64,000 nt of DNA from Cryphonectria parasitica EP155. Taxonomy: Eukaryota; Ascomycota; Sordariomycetes; Diaporthales; Cryphonectriaceae. The stretch is taken from NCBI RefSeq assembly GCF_011745365.1, contig NW_024468915.1, positions 2,892,653 to 2,956,652 on the forward strand, given 5' to 3'. Of this stretch, positions 1 to 12,392 are shown piece after piece. A model generated the notes under the pieces. It saw only the letters and a list, made by a program, of their open reading frames with translations, searched no databases and had not been told where the DNA came from. Within the stretch, counting starts at the first letter, position 1; each line of letters begins with the position of its first letter. Both the position numbers and the translations under genes were made by a program.

Positions 1-1933
1 AGAGTATTATCTTGCATTGCTATTATTCTATTTTTTTATTTATATATTATATAAAGCAATTATTTAATAGCTTGATATATGTATTATAATATTGCTTACT
101 AAGAATCTCTCTAAAGTAGAGTTCCTATTTTTCAGCAGCTTGAAGAATTTGTTCTAATTCTCTAACGGGAAATTATTTGTATTATATCTTTTCCAAGAAA
201 TGCATTCTATAGCTATAATAGATACAGGAGATTCAAGCTAATTCGTAGTATAGATTGTAAAATGAGCTGATCCGAGAATCCTTATCTTTTTATGCTTCAA
301 TGTTTTGCAAGGAAATGTAGATAAAAAGCTTTTCTAGCTTTATTTCATAAAAGAGATATTCAATTCATATTGTTTCCTTATTCTATCTAATACTGAAGAA
401 GAATCTTTCTATAAGCTTCTTGGATTTATTATTTATAGGAAGCTTTAGTAAATTATTAGATCATTTGTTCTAACTTAATCTTTCCGTTGCCTGAGAAGCG
501 TTTTCAGTATCGTTTAGATATTTATACTAATAACTAAGAGGATATCATTCTTTATTCATTTCTCTGGTTATAATATTTAGTGTAGATGATAAGAAATAGC
601 GAAGAGCATTGTTATTAAGCTCTTTCTCCAGCGTCTGAATACTTCATTTAGTAATATTGAAGCAGTTTGAATTATTGCTGCTTATAGTCATGCTAAGCAT
701 ATACTCTCGCCCTGCTATCACTATTTGCTTATAGTACTTAGATTTCTGAGAAAATCATTCTAAATCTTTCTTACTTAAGAGATATATTAAGCAGTTATTA
801 TTATAGCAGAATATTCAGCTAAGATTTCTATAATTAATAGAGTCTAATACTTGCTTTAAGGAAATGTTTTTGCTTAGTTAATTAGATTTCTATTATCAAG
901 CAACATTTATCTAGCGCTTTTTCTGAACTAATTACTATTTATTCTTTCGGAATTAATAGCAGTTGCATATAATATATTCTTATTTATTGTAGTTGTAGCA
1001 AGTAATGCTATTCTTCTTGCTATACTGCTTATTAGCTGTATTAAGTTCTATAGAATTAGTATGCATAGTGCTGCTTTAAGCTATACTGCTATATCAACTG
1101 CTATTCTTATTTTAGAGTTTCTTGCTTATATTAGCTAGAAATCTCCAAATCTAGCTTTCTCTTTTCTTAAACTTCTCTATTTATTATTCATATAAATAAT
1201 TATTAATATAGATAGCTTGATTAAAGAATATTATAAAGTTTTCTAGCTAATTCTATTTAGAGATTTCGTTCTTAATATTATTCTTAAGTTTCTTATAATA
1301 GTATTTCATGAGATTCTTGTTTTTCTATAAAAGTCTTGCTAAAAGCTGCTTGAATCTAATTATATAAGCAGAAGCTAATTTAATCTATCTGAGGTTTATA
1401 AGCTGCTGAGCTATAATGCATTCTTTATTGGAATTATTAAAGATTTCTTTAAAAGCTTTCTTAAAGCTTTCAAAGAAATCAAATATATTCTTAGTATTCT
1501 GAATATATATGCTGAGATTATTCTAATGCTTTAAATAATTGTATAGAAAAAGCTTATATTAAATGAAAGTATTCTTTTCGAAATAAGTTCCTATAAGAAT
1601 AACTTTCTCAGATTCTATAGTAAACTGAATTATATAATGCAAAAAGTATGCTCTGCAGTAAATAAGGAATCTATATAGCATCTTCTGATTGCTATTATAT
1701 ATAGCAAGCTTGTTCATCTTATATGCTTTTTCAGCACTACTGATAACTGCAGAGATGAACTGCGCCTGCTGAGCTTATTAAGCTAGCTAAGCTTGCTAGT
1801 TAGCAATAGTAGCGCTCTGAGCCTGCTATTATTCATACAGATTCTGAATATACTGAATAAGCTGATATACCTGATTAATCAGTTCTTCCTGAGTAAGAGC
1901 ATGCAAGAACGAAGAAGTTTCTGAAAGAGCTAT
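1..1933 (-). pseudogene. A1 gag remnant
   Basis: Reverse complement aligns by eye with gag of A10 (40499-42604). The zinc-knuckle region lies around 965-1020 and the Lys/Ala/Gln-rich C-terminal tail is off the left edge. The start codon has decayed from ATG to ATA (1931-1933) and the frame carries many TAG/TAA/TGA codons expected from RIP of CAG, CAA and TGG. Gag would form the virus-like particle around the element RNA. No function remains. The frame length matches other copies, so no large indel is apparent. Confidence 0.75.
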
Positions 1934-1992
1934 TGTATTCCGTATTGCTTAAGAAGTAATACTAAACTATTCTTAAACAAGAATTATGAAAA

Positions 1993-2445
1993 TATAATAA
2001 GCATTGCAGCAATCCGAAGATTTCTAAGTATATGAAGGGATTTATGCTAATAAGAGCGGTATTAAAGTATCAAGTTCTTGAATACGGAACTGTATAAGTT
2101 CTAATAAGCAATACAAGTGTTTACTGTCTTTGGAGCTACTTAGTGTATGAAACTGAATACTTAGATTTACAACTGAAGAGCTATGTACTGGATTCATCTA
2201 ATGATAATAAACGTATTCTTATATATTCAGCTCTTCAGTATGAATATATTGAATAGCAATATATCCAAGTTATTCTGCTAGCTCTGGATAGCACATATTC
2301 GGAGCTATCCTTCCTGATTGGCTGTGCTCATAACCCTAACCCTGAGTTATGTAATCAATGCTTTGTTAGAACGTTGAGTTCTTAACACCTAGTCCCTGTT
2401 ACTCGTAACTTGTTCTGTGACTTGCATGTTGAATGAATCATAATA
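1993..2445 (-). repeat. A1 5' LTR (reverse strand)
   Basis: Starts with the decayed terminus TATAATAAGC (ancestral TGTAATGAGC on this strand) and ends ATAATA (ancestral ATAACA). Its U3 region belongs to the same class as that of A10, with the paired 'gctatcc' modules and an AACCCTAACCCT stretch at about 2334. The 11-bp inverted arms around the TATA region are present. Confidence 0.85.
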
Positions 2446-3193
2446 TCTAAGCTAAACTAAGCGCTTAAGAGCTTAGTTTCGAGATTTTTCCTGTATAAAT
2501 TCATAATTCATATTCTAAAGCTTATTCTTATTGCTTTAGAATAGATTAACTTGCTAAGAATCTTGCTTCTGTTATTTTGCTAATTTATTAGCACTCTAAT
2601 ACTATTTAGATTTGCTTATTACTAAGTTCTTCTTCTTGAACTGCTAGTTCTGCTAGTTTGAAAGTATATAAGAAGTTATATAAAGCTTCTTTTTCTAAGT
2701 ATTCTTCAATTACTAGCTTCGATCCTGCATCATTGATTGTAACTATCTCTCTAAGTACAGCTTGTTCTTATAAGATCTAGCTAGTAATTTAATCAATTTG
2801 AGAATTGTGCTTCTTAAGCTATAAAAGCTCTATAATCAGCTTATATTATATTATATCTATAATATTAAAGGAAGCTCTGATTATATATTCTTAGATTAAG
2901 ATAAATAGATAATTAGTTTTCTTATTGATTATTTCTTGATTATATGCAATAAATTATTCTTTTATAATACTGAGAGTATATAAGTATCTTTTTCATCTTT
3001 ATTATAATTATACTTGATTAATAATATATAGAAATATAAAGTTTCTCTAAGCATTATTATTCAATAATATACTATATTTGTATTCTTAAATATATATATT
3101 AAACTTAATATAAGTATAATCTATTCTGAAAGCTTTATATAAAAATTATTTCAATCTAATTATCTGCAATTTCTTTACAAGCAATCCTATTCT
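2446..3193 (-). pseudogene. A2 pol, N-terminal part with protease region
   Basis: Corresponds to about 42598-43340 of A10: the pol stretch after the frameshift site, containing the aspartic protease region that matures Gag-Pol. It is truncated at 2446 by insertion of A1. The CCCAAAA slip site at the gag overlap has decayed (it reads with TTC). Many in-frame stops of RIP type. The call rests on alignment with A10, whose protease motif is recognisable. Confidence 0.65.
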
Positions 3194-5274
3194 TTTGAAT
3201 TTATTAAGAACTGCTTATTTTTCTGAGCTTGCTTTACTGCTTCTTAAGCAAGCTTCTTAGCTTGCTTTTGCTTATATTATTATTATTTCTAATCTTTCTT
3301 CTATTAATGCTAGTTACAAATCTTATTATTAATATGAATTATATAAAATATTATTTTATATTGCTACTATTTTATTTTCTTGTTTATACATTATATAGAA
3401 TAGTTATTTAATAGTTTGATATATGCATTATAATGCTATTTATTAAGAATTTCTCTAAAGCGGAATTCTGGTTTTTCAATAGCTTAAAGGATTTGTTCTG
3501 ATTCTCTAATAGAAAACTATTTATATTGTATCTTTTCTGAAAAGTATATTCTATAACTATAATAAGTATAGAAGATTTATGCTAGTTCGTAGTATAAGTT
3601 GTAAAGTAAGCTAATTCAAGGATTCTTATCTTCTTATACTTCAATATTTTGCAAAGGAATATAAATAAAGAGCTTTTCTAGCTTTATTCTATAGATGAGA
3701 TATTCAATCTATATTATTTCCTTATTCTATTTAATGCTGAAAGGAAATCTTTCTTTAAGCTTATTGAGTATATTGTTTGCAGAAAGCTTTTGCAAGCTGC
3801 TAGATTGTTTGCTCTAGCTTGATTCTTCTATTGCTTGAGAAATATTTTCTATATTACTTAAATATTTGTATCAATAGCTAAGAGAATATTATCTCTTATT
3901 TATATCTCTGGTTATAATGCTTAATATAAGCAATAAAGAATATTGAAGAGTATTATTACTAAGCTCTTCTTCCAATATCTAAATACTCTATTCTATAATA
4001 TCAGAGCAGTTCAAATTGCTACTTGTAAGAATGCTAAGCATATACTCTTGCTCTGCTATTGCTATTTGTTTGCAGCGCTGAAGCTTCTGGAAGAATCATT
4101 CTGATTCTTTCTTACTCGAGAGATATATTAAGCAGTTATTATTATAGCAGAATATTCAGCTAAGATTTTCATAATTAATAGAATCCGATACTTGCTTTAA
4201 GAGAATATTTTTGCTTAGTTGATTAAGTTTCTATTATTAAGTAATATTTATCTAGCATTCTTTCTGAATTAGTTACTATTTGTTTTTTCAGAATTAATAA
4301 TAATTATATGCTATATATTCTTATTTATTATAATTATAGCAAGTAATATTATTCTTTTTGCTATACTACTTATTAGCTATATTGAGTTTTATAAGATTAG
4401 TATGCATAATGCTGCTTTAAGCTATATTGCTATATCAATTGCTATTCTTGTTTTGAAGTTTCTTACTTATATTAGCTGAAAATCTTCAAGTCTAGCTTTC
4501 TTTCTTCTTAAACTTCTCTACTCATTATTCATATAAATAATTATTAATGTAAATAGCTTAATTAGAGAATATTGCAAAGTTTTCCAACTAATTCTACTTA
4601 AAGATTTTATCTTTAATATTATTCTTAAATCTCTTATAATAATACTTTATAAGATTCTTATCTTTCTATAAAAGTTATACTAAGAATTGCTTAAATCTGA
4701 TTATATAAGCAGAAGCTAACTTAGTCTGCTTAAGATTTATAAGCTACTAAGCTATAATATATTCTTTGTTAGAATTATTAAAGATTTTCTTAAGAGCTTT
4801 CTCAAAGCTTTTAAAAGAATTAAATATACTCTTAGTATTCTGAGTATATGCATTGGAATTGTTCTAATGCTTTAAGTGATTATATAAAGAAAGCTTATAT
4901 TAGATAAAAGCATTCTTTTCGAAATGAGTTTCTACAAGAATAACTTTCTCAGATTTCTTAATAAACTGAGTTTCATAATGCAGAAAATATACTCTGCAAT
5001 AGATAAGAAATCCATGCAGTGTTTTTTGATTGCTATTATATATAGCAAGCTTATTCATCTTATATGCTTTTTCAGCGCTATTAGTAATTGCAGAAATAAA
5101 CTGCGCCTGCTAAGCTTATTGAACTAGCTAAGCTTATTAATTAGCAATAATAGCGCTCTAAGCTTGCTATTATTTGCATAGATTCTAAATATGCTAAATA
5201 AGCTAATATATCTGATTAATTAGTTCTTTCTGAATAGGAGTATATAAGAATGAAGAAGTTTCTAAAGAAGCTAT
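3187..5274 (-). pseudogene. A2 gag, full length but RIP-inactivated
   Basis: Exactly 696 codons from the decayed start (ATG to ATA, 5272-5274) to the TAG at 3187-3189, close to 697 in A4 and A5 and 702 in A10. The absence of net indels shows that decay was by point mutation only. The order matches A10 gag: Gln/Ala-rich N-terminus, capsid-like region, CCHC knuckle near 4300-4360, Lys/Ala/Gln tail near 3230-3290. The hydrophobic open frame at 3229-3411 on the other strand is only the antisense shadow of that tail. Confidence 0.78.
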
Positions 5275-5334
5275 TATATTCCGTATTGCTTAAGAGAATA
5301 ATACTGAACTATTCTTAAACAAGAGTTATTAAAA

Positions 5335-5799
5335 TGTAATAAGCATTGCAGCAATCTAAAGATTCCTAAGTATACGAAGGGATTTATACTAATAAGAGCA
5401 GTATTAAAGTATCAAGTTCTTGAATATGAAACTGTACAAGTTCTAATAAGCAATGCAAGTATTCACTGTTTTTAAAGCTATTCAGTATATGAAACTGAAT
5501 ACTTAGATTGATAACTAAGAAGCTATATACTGGATTCATCTAATAATAATGAATATATTCTTATATATTCAGCTTCTTCAGTTCTGTTGATAGTGTTGGT
5601 TGTTGGATTTCTTAGATTATCTGAGTGATTCAACTGATTCGGATTACTATGAATCAGCTACTAATCTATTCTGATTCTATAATTCTAATCCTTGCTTATG
5701 TAAGCTTTAGTTCTTGTGATGTTGAATCCTTTCCTATCTTTCTAAATAGTTGTTCCGAGTATTCTGGCTGGTAATCTGCATGTTGAATGAGTTATAACA
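5335..5799 (-). repeat. A2 5' LTR (reverse strand)
   Basis: 465 bp, TGTAATAAGC...ATAACA. The U3 part (about 5580-5740) does not resemble the U3 of A1, A4, A5, A8 or A10, although R-U5 and the inverted arms around the promoter do. It therefore represents a separate U3 class. Confidence 0.87.
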
Positions 5800-7613
5800 A
5801 TTTAAGAATTATAAGCAATTTTTTAAAGAAGTTGAATAGCTCAGAAATCAACTATAGAATCCCTAATTAAAAGCTTATAGCAATAATAAAAGCTTTTAAG
5901 AAATAATAATACTACTTTATTAGTATACAATACTTGATTATAATTCATTCAGATTATAAGAATCTAACTACATTTATAATAACTAAGATTTTGAATAAGC
6001 AATAAATTAAATAAGCAGAATTTCTCTTACAGTTCAACTTCAAGATTGTATACTGCAAAAGCTTGGAAAACGAATGAGCAGATGCTTTTAGCAGAAAATC
6101 AGACTATCGAAATACAGATTCTTCAGATATATAGAATATCTTTATTCAAGATAAATCAGAAAATCTTATTAATATATATAGAGAACTGAATACTGCTCTC
6201 AAGATAGAACTCTTAGAAAAGAATTCAGAATTAATAATTCCAAATAAATAAAATAATTATATTAAGAATATATATAGTATACTAGCATATGAATATTAGA
6301 AAGTTAGAGCAATTTATAAATATATTAAAAGATATTAAAATCTACTAAGCTTTAGAAAAAGAATTAAGAATATTCTATAATAATATAATAGCTATAAGAA
6401 GAATAAAGCAGAAAAATATAAGCTTTATAGATTACTATATTCTCTATTAGTATTTATAATTATTTAATAATCTATTAATCTAAACTTTATTATTAAGCTA
6501 TCTCTCTTATAAGAACTCTTAACTAAGATGCAATATAATAGCATTCTAGTAATAATTTACAAACTAAGTAAGTATGCTTATTTTCTCTTTTATAAGAAAA
6601 GCAGTATAGCAAAAGAACTTATATATATATTCTTTAGAATAATTATTGCTAATTATAGCATACTAGAAAAAGTAATTTCTAATAAAAACAGAAAGTTTAA
6701 TTCAAAGTTTTGAACTTTGCTTATAAAATAGCTCAGAATATACTATAGAATATCTATAGCATTTTATCTATAAATAGATAAATAAATAGAAAGAATAAAT
6801 CAAGTTATTAAATAATACTTATAATATTATATTAACTAGGAATAGAATAACTGAATTAATTTATTATCTTTCATATAGTTTGCTTATAATAATACAGATA
6901 TAAGCATAATAAAGAAATTGCTATTCTTTATACTCTATAAATATAATTCAATAGCTTATTACAAAGCATTACTAAGAACAAATGCAGAAGCTACAAATAA
7001 AAGAATTAAGAAGATTAAGAAAGTTTAGAAAGAATTCTAATTAAAATTATAATTCATTTAGAAATGAATAGCATGTTATGCAAATTCCAAAAGAATTAAG
7101 AAACTAATCCTACAGAAGAAAAATAAGATCTATCTACTTCAAAAAAACATCAAAACAACTAGATCTAGCAGTAAACTTGATTATAAGAAATTGGAACTCT
7201 TCAAAATCTTGCAACAGATTTCTTTAGTTAATTACAAGTTAGCATTATTCCATGAAATGAGAATACACTCAGTTTTCCATATCTTACTACTGGAATTAGC
7301 AGTATAGGAAATACTAACGGATAATGTAGCAGAAGTAGAGAATAACAAACTAGAATACGAAATAGAAAAGATTCTCAAGCACAGAAGCAATAATAATATA
7401 CTCGAATATCTTATCAAGTAGAAAGATTACTTAGCAAGCGAAAACTTATAAAAACTGCAGGAGAACATCGGAAATGCTATGGAAAAATTGATAAAATACT
7501 GGAAAATAAAGACTCGTTTCAATCCTACTACTACACTATTAGCAGTTATTTTAGCATTACAACGATAACAGAAATCACTACTTAAAACCTCTCCGCCCCG
7601 AGACAGGAATTAG
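5800..7613 (+). pseudogene. A3 pol, C-terminal part: RNase H, integrase, chromodomain
   Basis: Starts at the region matching A10 44545 (RNase H motif 'SKKLNSSEINY'). Then come the tether, the integrase zinc-binding region (about 6370-6400), integrase core (about 6480-6960, with the KLSKYAYF and YKKSS motifs) and a decayed chromodomain (about 7355-7500). The frame ends at TAG 7611-7613, about 40 nt later than in the other copies. Pol would copy and integrate the element. RIP stops throughout. Confidence 0.78.
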
Positions 7614-7763
7614 ATGCTGCAACCCTACTCAAAACACTATCTCAATCCACTACATCAAGAGCACCCCAAGACTGAGCCTTAGCTACAGCTTCAGATTCAG
7701 CAGCACGCTAAGCATCCTCCTCCCAACGCTCCTTCTTCTCCAGCTCATTCAGAGAACGCAAAC
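7582..7763 (-). pseudogene. A3 antisense ORF, C-terminal part
   Basis: Reverse frame ending TAA at 7582-7584. It encodes a Glu/Lys-rich helix (GLRSLNELEKKERWEED...) and an acidic tail ending GAERF, clearly the counterpart of the A10 C-terminus (GLSSVEELEREEAEEER...GAERSF). The other half continues at 22726-23162 on the far side of A4. This stretch keeps more G+C than its surroundings. It is a divergent version of the antisense protein described at 46263-46880. Confidence 0.72.
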
Positions 7764-8252
7764 TGTAATGAGCACTGCAGCAATCCGAAGATTCCTAAGT
7801 ATACAAGAAGATTTATGCTAATAAGAGCAGTATCAAAGTATCAAGATCTTGAATACGGAACTGTATAAGTCTTAATAAGCAATGTAAGTATTCACTGCTT
7901 TTGGGGCTACTCAGTATAGAAGACTGAATACTTAGATTGATAACTGAAGAGCTATATACGATAATCTGTCTAATGGTAATAAATGTGTAGTTATATATCC
8001 AGCTCTTCAGTGTAGCTTGCTGATGCTTACTGAAGCTTACTGCTGCTCAGTGGTGCTTATTGAAGCTCACTGCTGCTCAGTGGTGCTTACTGAAGCTTGG
8101 TGAGCATAGATGAGCTTTTCTGATTAGTTAGCTTGTAACCCTAACTCTGAATTATATAATCCTTATAAATTGTTTAACATTAAGTTATAATATCTAGTTC
8201 TTATTTGCTTGTAATCTGTTTTCATAATCTGTATATTGAATGAATTATAATA
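7764..8252 (-). repeat. A4 3' LTR (left, reverse strand)
   Basis: TGTAATGAGC...ATAATA, 489 bp, same length as its partner at 22232. U3 contains a 30-bp minisatellite near 8010-8110. Confidence 0.92.
8010..8110. repeat. 30-bp minisatellite in the U3 of the A4 LTR
   Basis: The motif TGCTGCTCAGTGGTGCTTA recurs with a 30-bp period (copies at 8041 and 8071, flanked by partial copies). The same array occurs at about 22490-22560 in the partner LTR and at about 63385-63430 in A11, but not in other U3 classes. Confidence 0.75.
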
Positions 8253-8343
8253 TCATTTCTTTTCTATTAGTTGTTATTCTTAATGATCTTCTGTAAGTAT
8301 TCAGTAAGTTCTCCGTATGCATGATTATGCTTTCCTAATCAAA

Positions 8344-9018
8344 ATGTTGAACAGAATCTTAAATTCTCGCATTAGTAAATCTTCTTTCTCTGTTCTTTCC
8401 AAGAAGAGCTTTGCTTATTGAGAATATTTCGGTTATATTAAATTCAATAAATATAAAGTAATACTGTATTCTTTGTATTTGAAAGAAGGAGTATTATATA
8501 AGATGGTAAATAAGATAAAGAGTTATTTGCAATGCATTAAGCAGGATTATTTCTGCAATGCAAGTTGCATATTCGTTTCTTTCTGTTAGTATTTCCTTCT
8601 AAATATTTTTCTTTGTTGATTAAGATTTTTCCTCTTAGTATTCCGAATTACTAATAAGTTAATTCATATTAATAAGTACAAGCTTGAGAAGAAGAAGTAG
8701 TTATTAGAATTTCAAGCTTGTATAAATGAATTGCTAGCTTGTTTATTACAGCTAAAGAAGCAGCAATGCTTCCTTCAGAAGAAGGGGATAAAGCTGGTAA
8801 ATGAGAGCTTGAAGAAGAAGGAGCGTGAGCGTATAGCTGCTGAAGTGCAGGCTATGGTTTCTGCAGAGCTTGTTATTGCTTCTGAGGATTCTTCCTTTGG
8901 AAATTTCAATTGGAATTCTGTAAATGTAGGAAATGCAGTAATGGATTAGTTGGGTTTTCTGGAGAGCAAGGTCTCTGAAGCCTCTGGATCTCAGTCCGGG
9001 GCGGAGCGATTATCTTAA
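8344..9018 (+). pseudogene. A4 antisense ORF (accessory protein, long variant)
   Basis: Runs opposite to A4 gag-pol: ATG at 8344, TAA at 9016-9018, exactly 225 codons with no net indel. In-frame stops are all explicable as RIP of Gln, Arg or Trp codons. Start MLNRILNS; a middle region shared only with A11 (LSKKSF...YSLYLKE...); a coiled-coil-like Lys/Glu segment (about residues 120-170); the family C-terminus IAAEVQAMVSAE...FNWNSVNVGNAVMD...GAERLS. Compared with A10 the N-terminal Cys cluster is replaced or diverged, with only scattered Cys (LQCIKQDYFC). Function unknown. It would be transcribed away from the 3' LTR. Confidence 0.72.
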
Positions 9019-12000
9019 ATGCTAGCTTTTCTTTTTCAATATTCAGCTACTTTTTTCTAAGCGTTTTCAATATTCTTCTATAGTTCTCATGAGTTTTTGC
9101 TTACTGAATAGCTTTTCTATTTAATAAGATATTCCCTTATACTGTTTATGCTTTTATATTTAAGAATTTTTTCTATCTTATACTCTAATTCATTGTTTTC
9201 TATTTTTGCTATATTATTTGCTAGTATTTTCTGTGCTGCTGATTTCAGCAGTAAGATATGAAAAATTGAATATATTCTTATTTCATAAGATAATGCTAAT
9301 TTGTAGTTAATTGGAGAAATCTGTTGCAAGATTTTGAATAGTTCTAACTTCTTATAGTTAAGCTTGTTATTGAGTTTAGTTGTTTTGATATTTTTTCGAA
9401 GTAGGTAAACTTTATTTTTCTTTTGTAGAATTGATTTCTTAATCCTTTTGAAGTTTGTATACTGCATTATTTGTTCTTGAATAAATTATAATTCTAATTA
9501 AAGTTCTTTCTAAATTTTCTTGATCTTCTTAATCTTTTTATCTGCAGCTTCTATATCTGCTTCTAGCAGTGCTTTGTAGTAAGCTATTGAATTGTATTTA
9601 TAGAGTATGAAGAATAGCGATTTCTTTGTTATATTCGTATTTGCGCTATTATAAGCAAACTGTATAAGAAGCAATAGATTAATTTAGTTATTCTGTTTCT
9701 GATTAATATAATATTGTAAGTATTATTTAATAACTTAATTTATTCTTTCTATTTGTTTGTTTGTTTATAAATGAAATGCTATAAATATTCTGTAGTATAT
9801 TTTAAGCTATTTTATAAGCAAAGTTTAAAACTTTGAATTGAACTTTCTATCTTTATTAGAAATTACTTTCTCTAGCATGCTATAATTAGTAATAATTATT
9901 CTGAGAAATGCATATACAAGTTTCTTTGCTGTATTGCTTTTCTTATAAGAAAGAAAATAAGCATACTTGCTTAGTCTGCAAACTATTACTAGAATGCTAT
10001 TATATTATACTTTAGTTAAGAATTCTTATAAGAGAGATAGCTTAATAATAAAGTTTAAATTAATAGATTGCTAAATAGTTGTAAGTACTGATAAAAAGTA
10101 TAATAGTTTGTAAAGCTTATATTTTTCTGCTTTATTCTTTTTATAGCTATTGCATTATTATAGAATATTTTCAATTCTTTTTCTAAAGCTTAGTAAATTC
10201 CAGTATTTTCTAATATATTTATAAGTTATTCTAACTTTCTAGTATCTATATACTGATATATTATATATATTCTTGATATAGTTATTTTATTTATTTGGAG
10301 TTATTAATTCTGAATTCTTTTTCGAAAATTCTATTCTAAGAATAGCATTTAGTTCCCTATATGCATTAATGAGATTTTCTAATTCATCTTAAGCAAAGAT
10401 GTTCTGTATATTTGAAGAGTTTGCATCTCAATAGTTTGATCTTCTGCTGAGAGTATCTGCTTATCCGTTTTCTGAGCTCTTACAGTATACAATCCTGAAA
10501 TCGAATTATAAGAGAAACTCTGCTTATCTAATTTATTGCTTATTTAAGATCTTAGTTATTATAAATGTAATCAGATTCTTGTAATCTGAGTGAATTATGA
10601 TTAAATGCTGTATATTAATAAAATAATATTGCTATTTCTTAAAAGCTTTTACTATTGCTATAAGCTTCTGATTAGAGATCTTATAATTAATTTCTAAGCT
10701 ATTTAACTTCTTTGAGAAGTTGCTTATAATTCTTAAATATTCTTAGTTATCTTGCTAATCAAATTATTCTCCAAATATATATTCTAATATATTAATTTCA
10801 ATTTTAAAGAGTTTATAAGAATTTGCTTTGCATAGAACTAGCTCTAAAGTAATATGCTTAATAATTTTATTAAAAGCTTCTTATGCTTTGAAGATTCATT
10901 CAAAGAATTAATTTCTTTTAGTAAGATTTGTAAGAGAATGTATAATTCAGCTATAGTTCTTAATAAATTATTTATAGAAGTTAATATATCCGAGAAAAGA
11001 TTTAATGTTTCTAATATTTCTAGGAATTAGCTAGTTCCTAATAGCTTTCATCTTATTCTTCTGTAGCTTAATATATTCCAGCTTGATTATAAATCTGAGA
11101 TAGTTAACTTTTTGTATATAAAAGTAGCTCTTTGCAGGTTTCATAAGAAGCTTCGCATTCTAAAGCATTTGCAATACTGTTTTCATGTATTTCTTATATT
11201 CTTCTAATATTTAAGAGTAAATAAGAATGTTATTGAAATAAGCAATGATGAATTGATTTAGATGCTTGTATAGAATGTAATTAATTATTTTCTGAAACAA
11301 AGCTGAAGCGTTTATTAAATTAAAGAATATAATCAAATATTCGTAGTATTTGTAGCATATTCTGAAAGCAGTTTTCCATTCTTCTTCTTTTTTTATTCTA
11401 ATCAGATTGTAAGCTTCTTTTAGATTTAGAACTATAAATTATTATACTTCTTGCAGCCTATTTCATAATTTCTTGATAAATAGTAATAGATATTGATTCT
11501 TAATTATAATATTATTGAATTACTTATAATTAATATATAGCTTAAGCTTGCTATTCTTTTTGAGTATAAATAGAATAAGATATTCTGCTAATAATTGCAA
11601 TAGTTATATATATCTCTTCTTAAGATTCTTGTTGAAATACTTCTTAAGTGCTTCTAGTTATGCTTTGTTTAGTTTATAAATAGGAAAGAACTTGGGCTGT
11701 TTTCCTTCTTGTAACAGGATCTTATAATTATATAAGCTATATTCCGATAATCTTATATTTAATTTTTCTTGGAATAGTTTCTTGAACTTGTAATATTCTT
11801 ATAGTATATTTGCAAGTATTAGTTCTAATCTCTATACTGTTTCTGCTTTCTGAAGGAATAATAGATATTGTTAAGCATGCTTCTTTTCTAATAGCATTTT
11901 CGAGAGCTTTAAGCATTTGCTCCAGGCTGAACTGAGCGCTTGAGAGCTTGGTTTTGAGGTTTTTCCTATATAATTCTATAATCTACATTCTGAAGCTTTT

Positions 12001-12392
12001 TCTTGCTGCTTCAGAGCAAACTGATTTGCTAAGAGTTTTGCTTCTATTGTTTTGCTAATCTGTTAGCACTTTAGCACTATTTAGATTTGCTTGTTACTAG
12101 ATTCTTTTCCTTGAACTGCTAGCTCTGCTGATTTGGAAATGTATATAAAGTTGTTTGAAGCTTCTTTTTCCAAATATTCTTCAATAATTAGCTTTAATCC
12201 TGCATTATTGATTGTAACTATTTCTCTGGATATAGCTTGTTCTTATAAAATCTAGCTAGTAGTTCAATTGATTCGAGAATTGTACTCTTTGAGCTATAGA
12301 AGCTTTATAATCAGCTTATGCTATACTGTATTCATGATATTAAAAGAAGCTCTAATTATATATTCTTGAATTAAAATAAATAGATAATTAGT
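9015..12392 (-). pseudogene. A4 pol, main part (reverse transcriptase to chromodomain)
   Basis: Reverse-strand pol ending at the TAA read from 9015-9017, overlapping the antisense ORF stop. From the C-terminus: chromodomain-related segment (about 9120-9200, in the 116-residue open stretch 9117-9467), integrase core (about 9560-10060), zinc-binding region near 10140, RNase H (about 10440-10800), reverse transcriptase (about 10930-11680). Together with 19812-20087 it gives 1218 codons, identical to A8 and A9. Inactivated by RIP stops. Confidence 0.82.

Larger units (their letters stand above)
1..2445 (-). mobile_element. A1: family A Ty3/gypsy element, 5' part (gag and 5' LTR), inserted in A2
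   Basis: Reverse-strand copy of the 7.4 kb chromovirus seen best at 39985-47426. Only part of gag (1-1933) and the 5' LTR (1993-2445) lie in the window; the rest is off the left edge. It is inserted in the pol region of A2, because sequence right of 2445 resumes mid-pol of another reverse-strand copy. The right target-site copy would be TCTAA (2446-2450); its partner is outside. Heavily RIP-mutated. Confidence 0.85.
2446..5799 (-). mobile_element. A2: family A element, pol start, gag and 5' LTR, inserted in A3
   Basis: Reverse-strand copy split by A1. The visible part contains the N-terminal pol (2446-3193), complete gag (3187-5274) and the 5' LTR (5335-5799). Immediately right of 5799 the strand switches: the sequence reads as forward RNase H of A3, so A2 is inserted in A3 pol. 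The right target-site copy would be ATTTA (5800-5804). Strong RIP. Confidence 0.87.

Noticed and set aside
2330..2345. Telomere-like AACCCTAACCCT in the A1 LTR (and the reverse, GGGTTAGGGTT, near 40086 in A10)
   Set aside because: Only about two units, at the same place in LTRs of one U3 class, so part of the LTR and not a telomere or healed end.
3229..3411. Recurrent 60-residue hydrophobic ORF (also at 14765-14947, 20123-20305, 42380-42562, 52642-52827) that looks like a membrane microprotein
   Set aside because: It is the exact antisense of the Lys/Ala/Gln-rich gag tail in every copy; hydrophobicity follows from the complementary codons and the start is not shared with any signal of its own.
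7560..7763. G+C-richer patch as a host gene exon
   Set aside because: It matches the C-terminus of the antisense ORF of family A and continues beyond A4 at 22726.
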